Shown here one piece after another: positions 9,018-17,211 of a stretch of 64,000 nucleotides of DNA. Source of the stretch: Roseimaritima ulvae (GTDB lineage Bacteria; Planctomycetota; Planctomycetia; Pirellulales; Pirellulaceae); contig NZ_CP042914.1 of assembly GCF_008065135.1 (NCBI RefSeq), positions 1,984,001-2,048,000 on the forward strand. Direction: 5' to 3'. How positions within the stretch are numbered: position 1 is the stretch's first letter; each line of letters starts with the position of its first letter. Below the pieces are notes generated by a model that worked only from the letters and a program-made list of their open reading frames with translations, searched no databases and was not told the origin of the DNA. A program made the position numbers and the translations under genes.

Positions 9018-9543
9018 GGAGCACGCGTTGAGGCCGACGCATTGCCCGGTTTGCGAAGCCGCGCTGGCCGCCGATGCGGTGCTGTGCATCGAGTGCGGCT
9101 ACCACCTGGAACGCGGGCAGCGGGTTCGTGCAGAAACCTCCGCAACGCGCCGCCGCGAGGCGCTGGATGCAAACCCCTACGCGCCCATCGCGGATGTCGA
9201 GCCGATCGACGACCGCAAGCAATACCGCCTTGATGATCAATCGGCTCAGCGGGCAAAGGCGATCGCCGACGATGCCTTTGCGTTTTCGACAACGTTGTTG
9301 TTGGTGTTGCTGTTTATGTGTCCCTTTTGGGTGTTGGCCGTGCCTTACGCGGCCGTTCGATTTGCGATGTGGTGCCACATGCGGCGCCGCTATCCCGAGC
9401 TGCGTCAGCCCAATTCCCTATCACCTTACGCCGATATTGCGGTCCGCTTCGATGAGGCCAGGAATCGCTATCTATTTGCCATCGGGTTTCCCGCCTTGGT
9501 GGCGGCGTTGGTTGGCTTGTTGGTAGCCGCCAACAGCCGGTGA
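9007..9543 (+). CDS. Zinc-ribbon membrane protein of unknown function
   Basis: 178 residues, overlapping the esterase gene by 11 bp. It opens with a zinc-ribbon: CPVCEAAL then CIECGYHL, with the two CxxC pairs 16 residues apart, the usual spacing for a small treble-clef. A charged linker follows, then hydrophobic segments at about 97-120 (LLLVLLFMCPFWVLAVPYA) and 158-175 (FPALVAALVGLLVAA). Proteins with this 'CPxC...CxxCGxxL ribbon plus membrane helices' layout are common in planctomycetes without assigned function. Confidence 0.72.
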   Translation: MTGKEHALRPTHCPVCEAALAADAVLCIECGYHLERGQRVRAETSATRRREALDANPYAPIADVEPIDDRKQYRLDDQSAQRAKAIADDAFAFSTTLLLVLLFMCPFWVLAVPYAAVRFAMWCHMRRRYPELRQPNSLSPYADIAVRFDEARNRYLFAIGFPALVAALVGLLVAANSR

Positions 9544-9633
9544 CGTTTCGGCTTGGTTGCTATCCGCCGTCGCCCGCCTAATACTATAGGGCTCGACTGC
9601 CTTCTCGCCTCGCCATCCTGACCCAGGTATCTG

Positions 9634-10665
9634 ATGATGAAATACCGTATCGCCTGCCTTTTCATTGCCGCTTTGTTGGGCAGTCCCGCCGTGGGACGTG
9701 CCGCGGATGTGTCTGAAGTCCAACCGGTCCGCATGGGCTGTGGCGAAATGACGTTTGATACGGTCCCCGGCTGGGGATTGCGTCCCGATGGGAATTCGGC
9801 GATCGGGCCCACGCACGGTTCGGTGGTGATCGACAAAGGTGGCAATATCTACACCAGCGCCCAGCGCGGCGTGTTTGTGTTTTCGCCCGACGGTAGTGTG
9901 ATCAAGGCTTACGAAGGCGGTGACTACACCAACCTGCATGACATGGAGATCCGCGAGGAAGACGGCGTTGAATACATCTATGGGGCGCGTAATAACAACG
10001 CCGAAGGGATCAAGTTCAACGCGCACAGTGGCGAGGTCGTGCTGCGGTTGCCGTATCCCGAAGAATCCGGCCTGGGGCTGAAGAAGTTTAACCCCACGGC
10101 GATCACGGTCGCTCCCAATGGCGACATCTTTCTGTCCAACGGTTACGCCAGCAACCACATTTTTCGGTTCGACAAAACCGGCAAATATCTGTCGCACTTT
10201 GGCAAAAAGGGCAACGGCATGCAGGAGTTCAACACCGCGCATGGCATGACCCTGGACACGCGCTACCAGCCGCCACGGTTGTTGATCTGCGATCGCAATC
10301 ATCAACCCAAAGGCCGTTTGCTGCACTATTCGCTGGACGGTGAATTCATCGAAGAGGTTATCACCGGTTTGGGAATGCCCACCGCGGTGGCGATTCATGG
10401 CGAGTTTGTTTCGGTGCCGGATTTGCAAGGTCGGTTGGTGATCTTGGACAAGAGCAACCGCATCATCGCCGTGCTGGGACACAATCCGGATCCCAAGAAA
10501 GGTGGTAGCTACAACGTCCCGCAGGATCAGTGGATCGAAGGCGTGTTCAGCGGCACGCATGGTTCGTACTGGGATCACGATGGCAACCTGTACGTCCAGG
10601 ACTGGAACATTTCCGGACGGATTATGAAACTGGTCCGCGTGGGTTTGCAGGCCGAACAACAGTAA
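9634..10665 (+). CDS. Secreted NHL-type beta-propeller protein
   Basis: 343 residues. Signal peptide 1-23 (IACLFIAALLGSPAVGRA). The rest contains NHL-like blades such as HGSVVIDKGGNIYTSAQRG, FNPTAITVAPNGDIFLSNG and HGSYWDHDGNLYVQDWN, consistent with a six-bladed propeller similar to peptidylamidoglycolate-lyase-like and 6-phosphogluconolactonase-like proteins. Planctomycetes have many such exported propellers; a binding or lyase role is possible but not shown. The gene stands alone, about 90 bp after the zinc-ribbon gene and 54 bp before the kinase gene. Confidence 0.8.
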   Translation: MMKYRIACLFIAALLGSPAVGRAADVSEVQPVRMGCGEMTFDTVPGWGLRPDGNSAIGPTHGSVVIDKGGNIYTSAQRGVFVFSPDGSVIKAYEGGDYTNLHDMEIREEDGVEYIYGARNNNAEGIKFNAHSGEVVLRLPYPEESGLGLKKFNPTAITVAPNGDIFLSNGYASNHIFRFDKTGKYLSHFGKKGNGMQEFNTAHGMTLDTRYQPPRLLICDRNHQPKGRLLHYSLDGEFIEEVITGLGMPTAVAIHGEFVSVPDLQGRLVILDKSNRIIAVLGHNPDPKKGGSYNVPQDQWIEGVFSGTHGSYWDHDGNLYVQDWNISGRIMKLVRVGLQAEQQ

Positions 10666-10718
10666 GCGACGCGTGTTCACGGTTCCCTTGTCTTGAACTC
10701 CGACGGGCGAAGATTCCG

Positions 10719-11939
10719 ATGCGAGTGCTCGTTGCCGAAGATAGCGCTACCACCCGTGTACTGCTGGTCTCTCATTTGAGAGAGTGGGACTACACGGTGG
10801 TCGAAGCTAAGGATGGCGAACAGGCCTGGCAAGCTTTTCAAGAGCAGCCCTTTTCGCTGGTGCTGACCGATTGGATTATGCCCAACGTCGATGGCTTGGA
10901 GCTGATTCGCCGGATCCGCAAATCCAAACACTCCGGCTACAGTTATTTGATTCTGCTGACTGCCAAGACGGATAAGGAAGACCTGGTCACGGCGATGGAT
11001 TGTGGGGCCGATGATTTTCTGGTCAAGCCCTGCGATCCCGAAGAGCTCCGCGTCCGCTTGCGAGAAGGCAAGCGAATCATCCAGTTGGAGCAAAAACTGG
11101 CCAAACAGAATCAGCGGCTGCGCGAAACGCAAGCGGCTCTGGTGGAAAGCGAAAAACTGGCCAGCCTGGGGCAGTTGGCCGCCGGCATGGCCCATGAGAT
11201 CAACAATCCGATTGCTTTTGTGACCAACAATCTGGCCGTGCTCCGCCGCGATCTGGGCGACTTGTTGCAGTTGGTGGAAGCCTACTCCGAAACCCGTATC
11301 TATCTGGACCACGCCCCGTCGGAGTTGCTGCAGCGGCTGGCTCGGATTGAAGAAGATTGCGACTTCAACTGGCTGCGTGATCACCTACCCAAGTTGATGG
11401 AATCTTCAACCGACGGGCTGAAGCGAGTTCGCGACATCATCAGCAACCTCCGCGATTTCGCTCGCCTCGACCGGGCCGCGGCCGACCGCTTAAACCTGAG
11501 TTCGGCGATCGAGTCGACCCTGCAGGTGTTGCAGCATGTGGTGGATGAAAAGCAGATTCGACTTCAATCCGAACTGGATCCGCAGGCCAGCGTTCAGTGC
11601 CGGCCGGATAAAATCCAGCAAGTCATTTATAGTATTGTCCTGAATGCGATTCAGGCCAGCGAACCGGGAGCGACGGTGGAGATCCGGCTGAGCCAAGCCA
11701 AGGAAGCGGCGGTGATCGAGGTGCAGGATTATGGTTGTGGCATGGATTCACAGACACAGTCGCGGATCTTTGAACCTTTCTTTACGACCAAACCGGTGGG
11801 CACCGGGACAGGACTGGGATTGGCGGTTAGTTTTGCCGTCGTTCGTGACCACGGAGGAAAGCTGACGGTGAAAAGTCAGCTGGGGCAAGGCACCACGGTG
11901 CGGGTCGAGTTGCCCGACACCAACAACAGCGGGACATGA
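10719..11939 (+). CDS. Soluble response regulator-histidine kinase
   Basis: 406 residues. The ATG at 10719 starts directly at the receiver domain, so longer upstream readings are discarded. Order: REC domain 1-120 with phosphoacceptor Asp51 (LVLTDWIMPNVDG) and Lys103 (LVKPCDPEEL); a coiled-coil linker; a HisKA helix with His159 in GQLAAGMAHEINNP; and an HATPase domain with DYGCGMD, FEPFFTTKPVGTGTGLGL. There is no membrane segment, so it is cytoplasmic and its signal probably comes from another kinase through REC. It is followed 36 bp later by a lone response regulator, its likely partner. Confidence 0.9.
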   Translation: MRVLVAEDSATTRVLLVSHLREWDYTVVEAKDGEQAWQAFQEQPFSLVLTDWIMPNVDGLELIRRIRKSKHSGYSYLILLTAKTDKEDLVTAMDCGADDFLVKPCDPEELRVRLREGKRIIQLEQKLAKQNQRLRETQAALVESEKLASLGQLAAGMAHEINNPIAFVTNNLAVLRRDLGDLLQLVEAYSETRIYLDHAPSELLQRLARIEEDCDFNWLRDHLPKLMESSTDGLKRVRDIISNLRDFARLDRAAADRLNLSSAIESTLQVLQHVVDEKQIRLQSELDPQASVQCRPDKIQQVIYSIVLNAIQASEPGATVEIRLSQAKEAAVIEVQDYGCGMDSQTQSRIFEPFFTTKPVGTGTGLGLAVSFAVVRDHGGKLTVKSQLGQGTTVRVELPDTNNSGT

Positions 11940-11975
11940 TCAAGGCCTCATACCACGGAAATTGGAAACCGCGAA

Positions 11976-12527
11976 ATGACTAAAGCACACAGTATCTTGA
12001 TCGTCGATGATGAACCCGACGTGTTGTTTTCATTGACCGGCTTGTTGCGTCGCGATTTTCAGGTTTATACCGCGACCAGCGGACAGGACGCTCTGGAAAT
12101 CATGCAACAGCATCCAATCCATGTGGTTATGACCGACCAGCGGATGCCGGCAATGACGGGCTCGGAGTTAATGGAAAACGTCCGGCAAGCTCATCCCGAT
12201 GCGATCCGGATTATCTTTACCGGTTATGCGGACACGCGCGCGGTCGTCGATGCCATTAACCGCGGGGAACTGTATCGCTATATCACCAAACCCTGGGACC
12301 CCGACGATTTGATCGACGTGCTGAAAGACGCTGCGGAGCGATACGAAATGATGGCCTCCCAGGCAGAGATCATGGATCGCTTGCCGTTCCATCTGGAGCT
12401 CTGTGACCAAATCGCCGCGGCCTGCGACGGGCAGGCGGTTGCCGACGAGCAGTGGCAGGCGTTGAAGACGCAGACGCAAGAGCTCCGCGAACTTCACCAA
12501 CGTAGCGGTGCGAGCAACGATGAGTGA
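11976..12527 (+). CDS. Response regulator with receiver domain and helical tail
   Basis: 183 residues. The receiver domain (1-120) has acidic residues DDEPD (11-15), phosphoacceptor Asp54 (VVMTDQRMPAMTG), and the switch Thr and Lys in IIFTGYADTRAV and RYITKPWDPDDL. This sequence type resembles the HupR/RpfG group of receivers, but here only about 60 helical residues follow instead of a DNA-binding or HD-GYP domain. It probably acts by protein contact. It lies between the soluble kinase and a gene it overlaps by 8 bp. Confidence 0.87.
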   Translation: MTKAHSILIVDDEPDVLFSLTGLLRRDFQVYTATSGQDALEIMQQHPIHVVMTDQRMPAMTGSELMENVRQAHPDAIRIIFTGYADTRAVVDAINRGELYRYITKPWDPDDLIDVLKDAAERYEMMASQAEIMDRLPFHLELCDQIAAACDGQAVADEQWQALKTQTQELRELHQRSGASNDE

Positions 12528-13023
12528 GCGGACACCGGTAACGCTGGTCGTTTTGATTGAACCTCAAGGACACCGCTGGTATGCCGGCGCCGTCCAAGCC
12601 GATGGTCAGGCGACTCCGCTGATGCGCAGTGACGACGGCAATTTGGATCGATACGTTGGCTTGGATTTTGAGGAACAGGTGTCTTTCCTGCGACATCGCT
12701 TGGCCGGCGTGCTGCAGCGAGGTTGTGATCGGCTATATGCCCGCGAGATGAAGGCGGAACAGTTTTTATTGGCGGCCGATGGCGATTTCCCCGGTGCCGA
12801 CGGCGGCGTGACCAAGGCCTTGGCCGAGCATTTTGTGCAGTGGATGATCAATCCGCCGGTGGTCTACGTGCGGACCCCGGAGCGGTTTGAAGTGCAAGAG
12901 GATGCGGATCTGCAAATCGTTTCCGGCGATTTACCCACGGACGCCGCCGCGGGGATCAGCGCCCTGGCCGTGAAACGTACTGACCCCGACGACTGGGAAC
13001 TGATTCCGCGCCCCCAGCAGTAG
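12520..13023 (+). CDS. Conserved-looking hypothetical protein coupled to a response regulator
   Basis: 167 residues from the ATG at 12520, which overlaps the previous stop (ATGAGTGA). It begins with a beta-strand pattern (TPVTLVVLIEPQGHRWYAGAVQ) and contains GLDFEEQVSFLRHRLAGVL and HFVQWMINPPVVYVRTP. No signal peptide or membrane segment. I do not recognise a family. Overlap with the response regulator gene suggests it belongs to the same signalling unit, perhaps as an output protein; that is inference. Confidence 0.65.
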   Translation: MSERTPVTLVVLIEPQGHRWYAGAVQADGQATPLMRSDDGNLDRYVGLDFEEQVSFLRHRLAGVLQRGCDRLYAREMKAEQFLLAADGDFPGADGGVTKALAEHFVQWMINPPVVYVRTPERFEVQEDADLQIVSGDLPTDAAAGISALAVKRTDPDDWELIPRPQQ

Positions 13024-13028
13024 CCCAC

Positions 13029-13304
13029 GGTCGTCGTTCGCTCCGCGAACGCAACGATGCAGGTTCCGTGCGTTGCCGTTGTTTTCTGTGCGTTGCGTTC
13101 GCTCGCGACGTGAATTGTATCACTGCAGCATTGAAGTTGAGGCCTCTTGCTTCACCCTCCTTTTTAAGGAGGGTCGAGCCTTAGCGAGGGGAGGTTCTTT
13201 TGGTGCTTGCGGCGGCGCGGTCACCCTCTCCTCGCTGACGCTCGACTCTCCCAGAGGGAGAGTGAAGGAACCGGCACGTTGCGTTCGCGGAGCGAACGAC
13301 GACC
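13029..13304. repeat. MITE-like element with perfect 27-bp terminal inverted repeats
   Basis: The ends 13029-13055 and 13278-13304 are perfect inverted repeats of 27 bp (GTCGTTCGCTCCGCGAACG is the core). Just inside them a second pair, GGTTCCGTGC and GGAACCGGCAC, is also inverted. The interior holds two members of the CTCGCTGACGCTCGAC family in opposite orientations (13151-13190 and 13224-13267) and no gene. The shape, 276 bp with long inverted ends and no coding capacity, suits a miniature non-autonomous element or a nested repeat cluster. A target-site duplication was not evident. Confidence 0.7.
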
Positions 13305-13403
13305 TTTTGATATAAATAATTGGCTCGGCACGCTCCCCGGTGGTCGGAACAACTACAATGAGGGGCCTTGAAAAATCGACCCCTGGATTGTGAGGATGTT
13401 GCC

Positions 13404-14396
13404 ATGCGGATACCGTCTGCTGCCACGTTGCTGTTTTTGTTAGCCGCTGTCCCTGCGGGGGCGCAGACGCCCGCCGCGATCGGTCAAATCGAACGGCTCG
13501 ACCCGGCGATGGACGAACTGTTGGCCGCGGACGCCAAAATCGAAGTCCTCGCCGGCGGCTTTACGTGGTGTGAGGGGCCGGTGTGGGTCAGCGATGCGGC
13601 CGGCGGCCATCTGCTGTTTTCGGATATTCCTCGCAACAGCATCTTTCGTTGGTCGCAGGCCGGCGGCGTCGAACTGTTCATGCAGCCCAGCGGCTACACC
13701 GGAGTCTCGTACTACGGATTGGAACCTGGCAGCAATGGTTTGGCGATAGACGCACAAGGGCGGTTGCTGGCTTGCGAACACGGCGACCGCCGGGTGTCGA
13801 TATTGACCAAGGGCGGTGGTAAACGAACGCTGGTCGACGCCTTCGAAGGTCGGCGGCTGAACAGCCCCAACGACCTGGTGCTGCACAGCAATGGAGCGAT
13901 CTTTTTTACCGATCCTCCCTACGGCTTGCCCGAACGCGCCGAAGACCCACGCCGCGAACTGGACTTCTGCGGGATTTTTCGCGTCGATCCCAATGGCACC
14001 CTGACCCTGCTGTCCAAACAATTGGCGCGTCCCAACGGAATCGCTTTGTCGCCCGATCAAAAGACGTTGTACGTCGCTCAGAGCGATCCGCAAAACGCGA
14101 TCTGGATGTCCTTCCCCGTCAATGACGACCTGACGCTGGGCGAAGGCAAGACGTTTTATGATGCCACCGATCAAGTCGGTAAGTTGCCCGGTTTGCCCGA
14201 TGGCTTGTGCGTGGCGGCCGACGGACATCTATGGGCCAGCGGACCCGGTGGCATCTATGTGTTCACGCCCGCCGGCAAATTGATCGGACGATTGCTGACC
14301 GGCCAGCGGACCAGTAACTGCACTCTGGGTGGTGCCGACGGCAAGACCCTGTACATCACCGCCGATAGTTATCTCTGCCGCGTGCAGTTGAAGTAG
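13404..14396 (+). CDS. Secreted SMP-30/gluconolactonase family protein
   Basis: 330 residues from the ATG at 13404, which has a GAGG ribosome site just upstream; an earlier TTG in frame (13368) would spoil the signal peptide. Signal peptide about 1-20 (AATLLFLLAAVPAGAQ). The propeller carries the three metal ligands of the family: Glu in GGFTWCEGPVWV, Asn in RLNSPNDLVLH and Asp in GLPDGLCVAADGHLWA. Such enzymes open sugar lactones in a divalent-metal-dependent way. The presence of a signal peptide puts this one outside the cytoplasm, in keeping with sugar oxidation in the periplasm. Substrate not known. Confidence 0.88.
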   Translation: MRIPSAATLLFLLAAVPAGAQTPAAIGQIERLDPAMDELLAADAKIEVLAGGFTWCEGPVWVSDAAGGHLLFSDIPRNSIFRWSQAGGVELFMQPSGYTGVSYYGLEPGSNGLAIDAQGRLLACEHGDRRVSILTKGGGKRTLVDAFEGRRLNSPNDLVLHSNGAIFFTDPPYGLPERAEDPRRELDFCGIFRVDPNGTLTLLSKQLARPNGIALSPDQKTLYVAQSDPQNAIWMSFPVNDDLTLGEGKTFYDATDQVGKLPGLPDGLCVAADGHLWASGPGGIYVFTPAGKLIGRLLTGQRTSNCTLGGADGKTLYITADSYLCRVQLK

Positions 14397-14422
14397 CTAT
14401 TCAGCGGTTTGCCGCCGCATGC

Positions 14423-14836
14423 TTAGGCCACCGTCAATTGAAAATCGGTGGTTTGAGTGGGCCGCGTGCAGACGCGCACCGCTTCGGCCCACGGTGGCAA
14501 TTGCAGGTCGCTGCAAGCCACGCCGATGACCAGGGCCCGTTGCGTGCCGGCCGGTCGGCCCACCACGGCCACCTGGGTGGCCACGGCGCGGTCGGGCAGC
14601 AACGCATTTAAACGATTCGTCAACCGCCGCAGAGCCAATCGTTGCACGCCACTGGTCCAGCCCTGTAGTTCGGTGACCAATTCCAACTGTACGTCTCGCT
14701 GGGCGATCTGCAGCAGGGTTTCGGCGAGCGCCACATAGAACAGGGCTCGTAGCCGCAGGCCCGGTTGAGCCATCACGACCGGGCTGACCGCTTGCTGATC
14801 GGCCAGGTCGACCAAGTGTTGGGCAAGTGTTTCCAT
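14423..14836 (-). CDS. Hypothetical protein following an ExeA-like ATPase gene
   Basis: 137 residues, starting at the ATG at 14836, 7 bp after the stop of the ATPase gene. The frame opens further upstream, but that part overlaps the ATPase coding sequence. It contains helical stretches (METLAQHLVDLADQQAV, LRALFYVALAETLLQIAQ) and a beta-like end (TQRALVIGVACSDLQLP). No known family. Tight spacing argues that it is co-translated with the ATPase and may be its partner. Confidence 0.6.
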   Translation of the reverse strand: METLAQHLVDLADQQAVSPVVMAQPGLRLRALFYVALAETLLQIAQRDVQLELVTELQGWTSGVQRLALRRLTNRLNALLPDRAVATQVAVVGRPAGTQRALVIGVACSDLQLPPWAEAVRVCTRPTQTTDFQLTVA

Positions 14837-14843
14837 CGCCGGC

Positions 14844-16775
14844 TTACCCCTGTCGCATGCGATTGAGCAAGCGTTGGTAGTCGACGCTGTCGGTGGGGTC
14901 GTCATCAAACACGACGCCGCGTACCGGAGCCGGTTCGATATCGACAACGTCTTCGATGATCAGCATGTCGCTGTCGTCGTTGAGGCAGATGTCGTCTTGC
15001 AGCGGTTCGCTGGATCCCACGCCGTCGGTGCCGATGGCCGGCGTCGGCGGCAGGGGATCGCTGTCCCACTGGACCGTCGAAGCTTCGACCGAAATGCAAG
15101 CGACTTCGCTGTGCAAATCGTGCTCCGGCTGACAGGAGTCGTCGATGGTGGAGGCGTGATCGGTTTCCGAAACGTTGTCGGCGGGCAGGGCTGTATCCGT
15201 CGTCGAGGCGTCCTCCATAGACAGCACGGTTGCCGGTGGCAGACTGGATACGGCGGCTCCGGGAACCGTTTCTTCTTCGTCGAACCCATCGCCGAACAGG
15301 GTCTGCGGTTCCACCAACGGAACGAGCGGAAGAGGGGCTGCTTGCACCGGTTCGTCGTCCGCCAGTTGGTCATCCGCCGGTATGGGCTCTTCGGGGCTCC
15401 ACTGCACTGCGGCATCAATGATCGTGTTGTCGGATTCGAATTCACTGTCGAGCGACGTGGCGGCCACTCCGGGTAGATCTTCCAGGTCCCAGGTCTCGTC
15501 CAGCTCGTTGGCGTCGTCCGGTTCGCCCGCTTCATTCAACTGGCTCAGGTCTTCCAACTGACAGCTGTCTTCCGATTCATCGCTGGCTTCCAGTGCACAG
15601 CTGTCTTCCAATTCGCCGCTGTCTTCCAGCTGATCCGATTCATCGTATTGCTGTTCGGAAATTCGCAGCAGGGAATCGGTGACGCGATCGAGTTCGGCGG
15701 CGATTTCCGGCATGTTTTCGGCGACGGCGGGAGCCTGCGTCGCGGCGGGCTCGGCGACCGACTCTGCCGGAGCTTCGTCATCGCAGGACAGTTCGCCGAA
15801 CTCGACGATGTCGTCCGCGGAGATATCGTCCGCGGTGATGTCGGTTTCGTTAATGTCGGTTTCGTTAATGCCGCTTTCGCTAATATCGTTTTCAGCAGTG
15901 TTGTTTTCAGCGGTGTTGTTTTCAGCGGTGTTGTTTTCGCTGGGGCTGGGTTGGCGATATTCGGGTTCCAGCACGGGGCTGGCCAATTGTCGCGAGTTCG
16001 CCCAGGCTTGATTGACGTGGTCGGCATGGATCGCGTCGCCGGTGGTCGATTGCAGCACCAACCGCATCAGTTGAGCGATCAAACGCGGGACACCGCCAGT
16101 GGCAAAATGGATGGCCGCCACGGCTTCTTCGTCGATGCTGGGCCCATTTTCGGCAGCGGCCAAGGTGGCTCGCAGGTAGTTGCCCGTGTCGGCTTGATTA
16201 AAGGGGTGCAGGTAGCAGCGAACGGCGACGCGTTGGGCCAGTGATTCCAAGCCGCTTTGCGAAATCCGGTCTTCCAATTCGTGGTTGCCGGCCAGCACCG
16301 TGCGGACACAGGATCGGCCGCCCCGCACGATGTTGGTGATCATGCGGATTTCTTCGAGAATCGAATTGGGCAGCGATTGGGCTTCATCGACAATCAGCAC
16401 CAGGCCGTGGTCCCGCGAATGGACGCTCTGCGTCAGCCGATCGATCAGCGACAGCCGCAGTTCGCCTTCGGAAATGTTTTTGTAGGGCATGTTCAGATGA
16501 AACAGAATGTTCTGCAACAAGCTGAGTTGGTCGCGGGGAGCGGCTTCGGCCAGCAGCACGACTTCGAAGGGATCCCGCAGCGTTTCCGCCAGCACCTGAC
16601 ACAGCAGCGATTTGCCGGTTCCAGGAGGGCCGATCAACAGTCCCAGTCCAGCATCAGTGCGTAGCATCGCTTCCAGCTGCTCGCGGCAACTCTCGATCGC
16701 ACCGAGCGGTTGAAACAGGCGAGTGTCGGGAGCCGAGGAGAAGATCGGAAGATCCGAGGGCGTTGAACGTGTCAT
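14844..16775 (-). CDS. ExeA/MshM-like AAA ATPase with long acidic C-terminal tail
   Basis: 643 residues. Residues 1-270 form an AAA domain of the type found in ExeA/GspA and MSHA biogenesis proteins: Walker A GPPGTGKS at 49-56, Walker B LVLIVDEAQSL with Asp130-Glu131, the VRTVLAGNHELEDRI and QRVAVRCYLHPFN stretches, and FATGGVPRLIAQL near the end. These ATPases help assemble secretion or pilus machinery or regulate its placement. Residues from about 280 are very rich in Asp, Glu and Ser, with short repeats such as AENNTAENNTAEN, GINETDINETDIT and LEDSGELEDS; this tail is not part of known relatives. No membrane helix, so it is cytosolic. Confidence 0.82.
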   Translation of the reverse strand: MTRSTPSDLPIFSSAPDTRLFQPLGAIESCREQLEAMLRTDAGLGLLIGPPGTGKSLLCQVLAETLRDPFEVVLLAEAAPRDQLSLLQNILFHLNMPYKNISEGELRLSLIDRLTQSVHSRDHGLVLIVDEAQSLPNSILEEIRMITNIVRGGRSCVRTVLAGNHELEDRISQSGLESLAQRVAVRCYLHPFNQADTGNYLRATLAAAENGPSIDEEAVAAIHFATGGVPRLIAQLMRLVLQSTTGDAIHADHVNQAWANSRQLASPVLEPEYRQPSPSENNTAENNTAENNTAENDISESGINETDINETDITADDISADDIVEFGELSCDDEAPAESVAEPAATQAPAVAENMPEIAAELDRVTDSLLRISEQQYDESDQLEDSGELEDSCALEASDESEDSCQLEDLSQLNEAGEPDDANELDETWDLEDLPGVAATSLDSEFESDNTIIDAAVQWSPEEPIPADDQLADDEPVQAAPLPLVPLVEPQTLFGDGFDEEETVPGAAVSSLPPATVLSMEDASTTDTALPADNVSETDHASTIDDSCQPEHDLHSEVACISVEASTVQWDSDPLPPTPAIGTDGVGSSEPLQDDICLNDDSDMLIIEDVVDIEPAPVRGVVFDDDPTDSVDYQRLLNRMRQG

Positions 16776-16935
16776 GAGCGTGTCTTGGCGGATGGAGGAA
16801 ACGCAGCGTTGCGTTGTACTACGCAGACGTGTCGAGTATCGGCACTTGGGAACGCACGACTGTAACGGTTATTCGGAGGTTTCTTGTTTTAAGGTTTGCT
16901 AGCAAGGCGTGGTTGTTGGTTGTTGGTTGTTGGGG

Positions 16936-17012
16936 GATCTGAGATCTGAGATCTGAGATTTGAGATTTGAGATTTGAGATTTGAGATTTGAGATTTGAGA
17001 TTTGAGATTTGA
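16936..17012. repeat. Heptamer tandem array, GATCTGA/GATTTGA
   Basis: Exactly 77 bp, eleven units of 7 bp: the first three read GATCTGA and the remaining eight GATTTGA. The order of variants suggests stepwise slippage. It lies in the divergent promoter region between the ATPase and the GAF-HlyD operon, so changes in unit number could shift spacing. Confidence 0.92.
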
Positions 17013-17040
17013 AAAGGAGCTCTTGTTCTGCGAGTCTCCT

Positions 17041-17152
17041 CACTCCTCACTCCTCACTCCTCACTCCCCACTCCCCACTCCCCACTCTCCACTCTCCACT
17101 CCCCACTCCCCACTCCTCACTCCTCACTCCTCACTCCTCACTCCTCACTCCC
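17041..17152. repeat. Heptamer tandem array, CACTCCT/CACTCCC/CACTCTC
   Basis: Sixteen units of 7 bp (112 bp) in blocks: three CACTCCT, three CACTCCC, two CACTCTC, two CACTCCC, five CACTCCT, one CACTCCC. One strand is nearly pure pyrimidine plus A. It ends about 60 bp before the start of the GAF-HlyD gene. There are no spacers, so it is not a CRISPR. Confidence 0.92.
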
Positions 17153-17211
17153 CGTTCCGCCATTGCCGCTACGGGGCGTTTTTGCTAATCCGGTGATGGA
17201 GGATTGTTCGT

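Larger units (their letters stand above)
16776..17211. other. Divergent intergenic region dominated by tandem repeats
   Basis: About 436 bp between the AAA ATPase start and the GAF-HlyD gene. Apart from a TGTTGGT-type direct repeat near 16914 and the two heptamer arrays listed separately, no gene or RNA was seen. Promoters for both divergent operons must lie here. Confidence 0.6.

Noticed and set aside
14874-16664. Long plus-strand frames opposite the AAA ATPase
   Set aside because: They mirror the Asp/Glu codons of the acidic tail; the minus-strand frame holds Walker A and B motifs.
16936-17152. Possible CRISPR array
   Set aside because: Units are 7 bp, adjoining, without spacers, and no cas genes are present.
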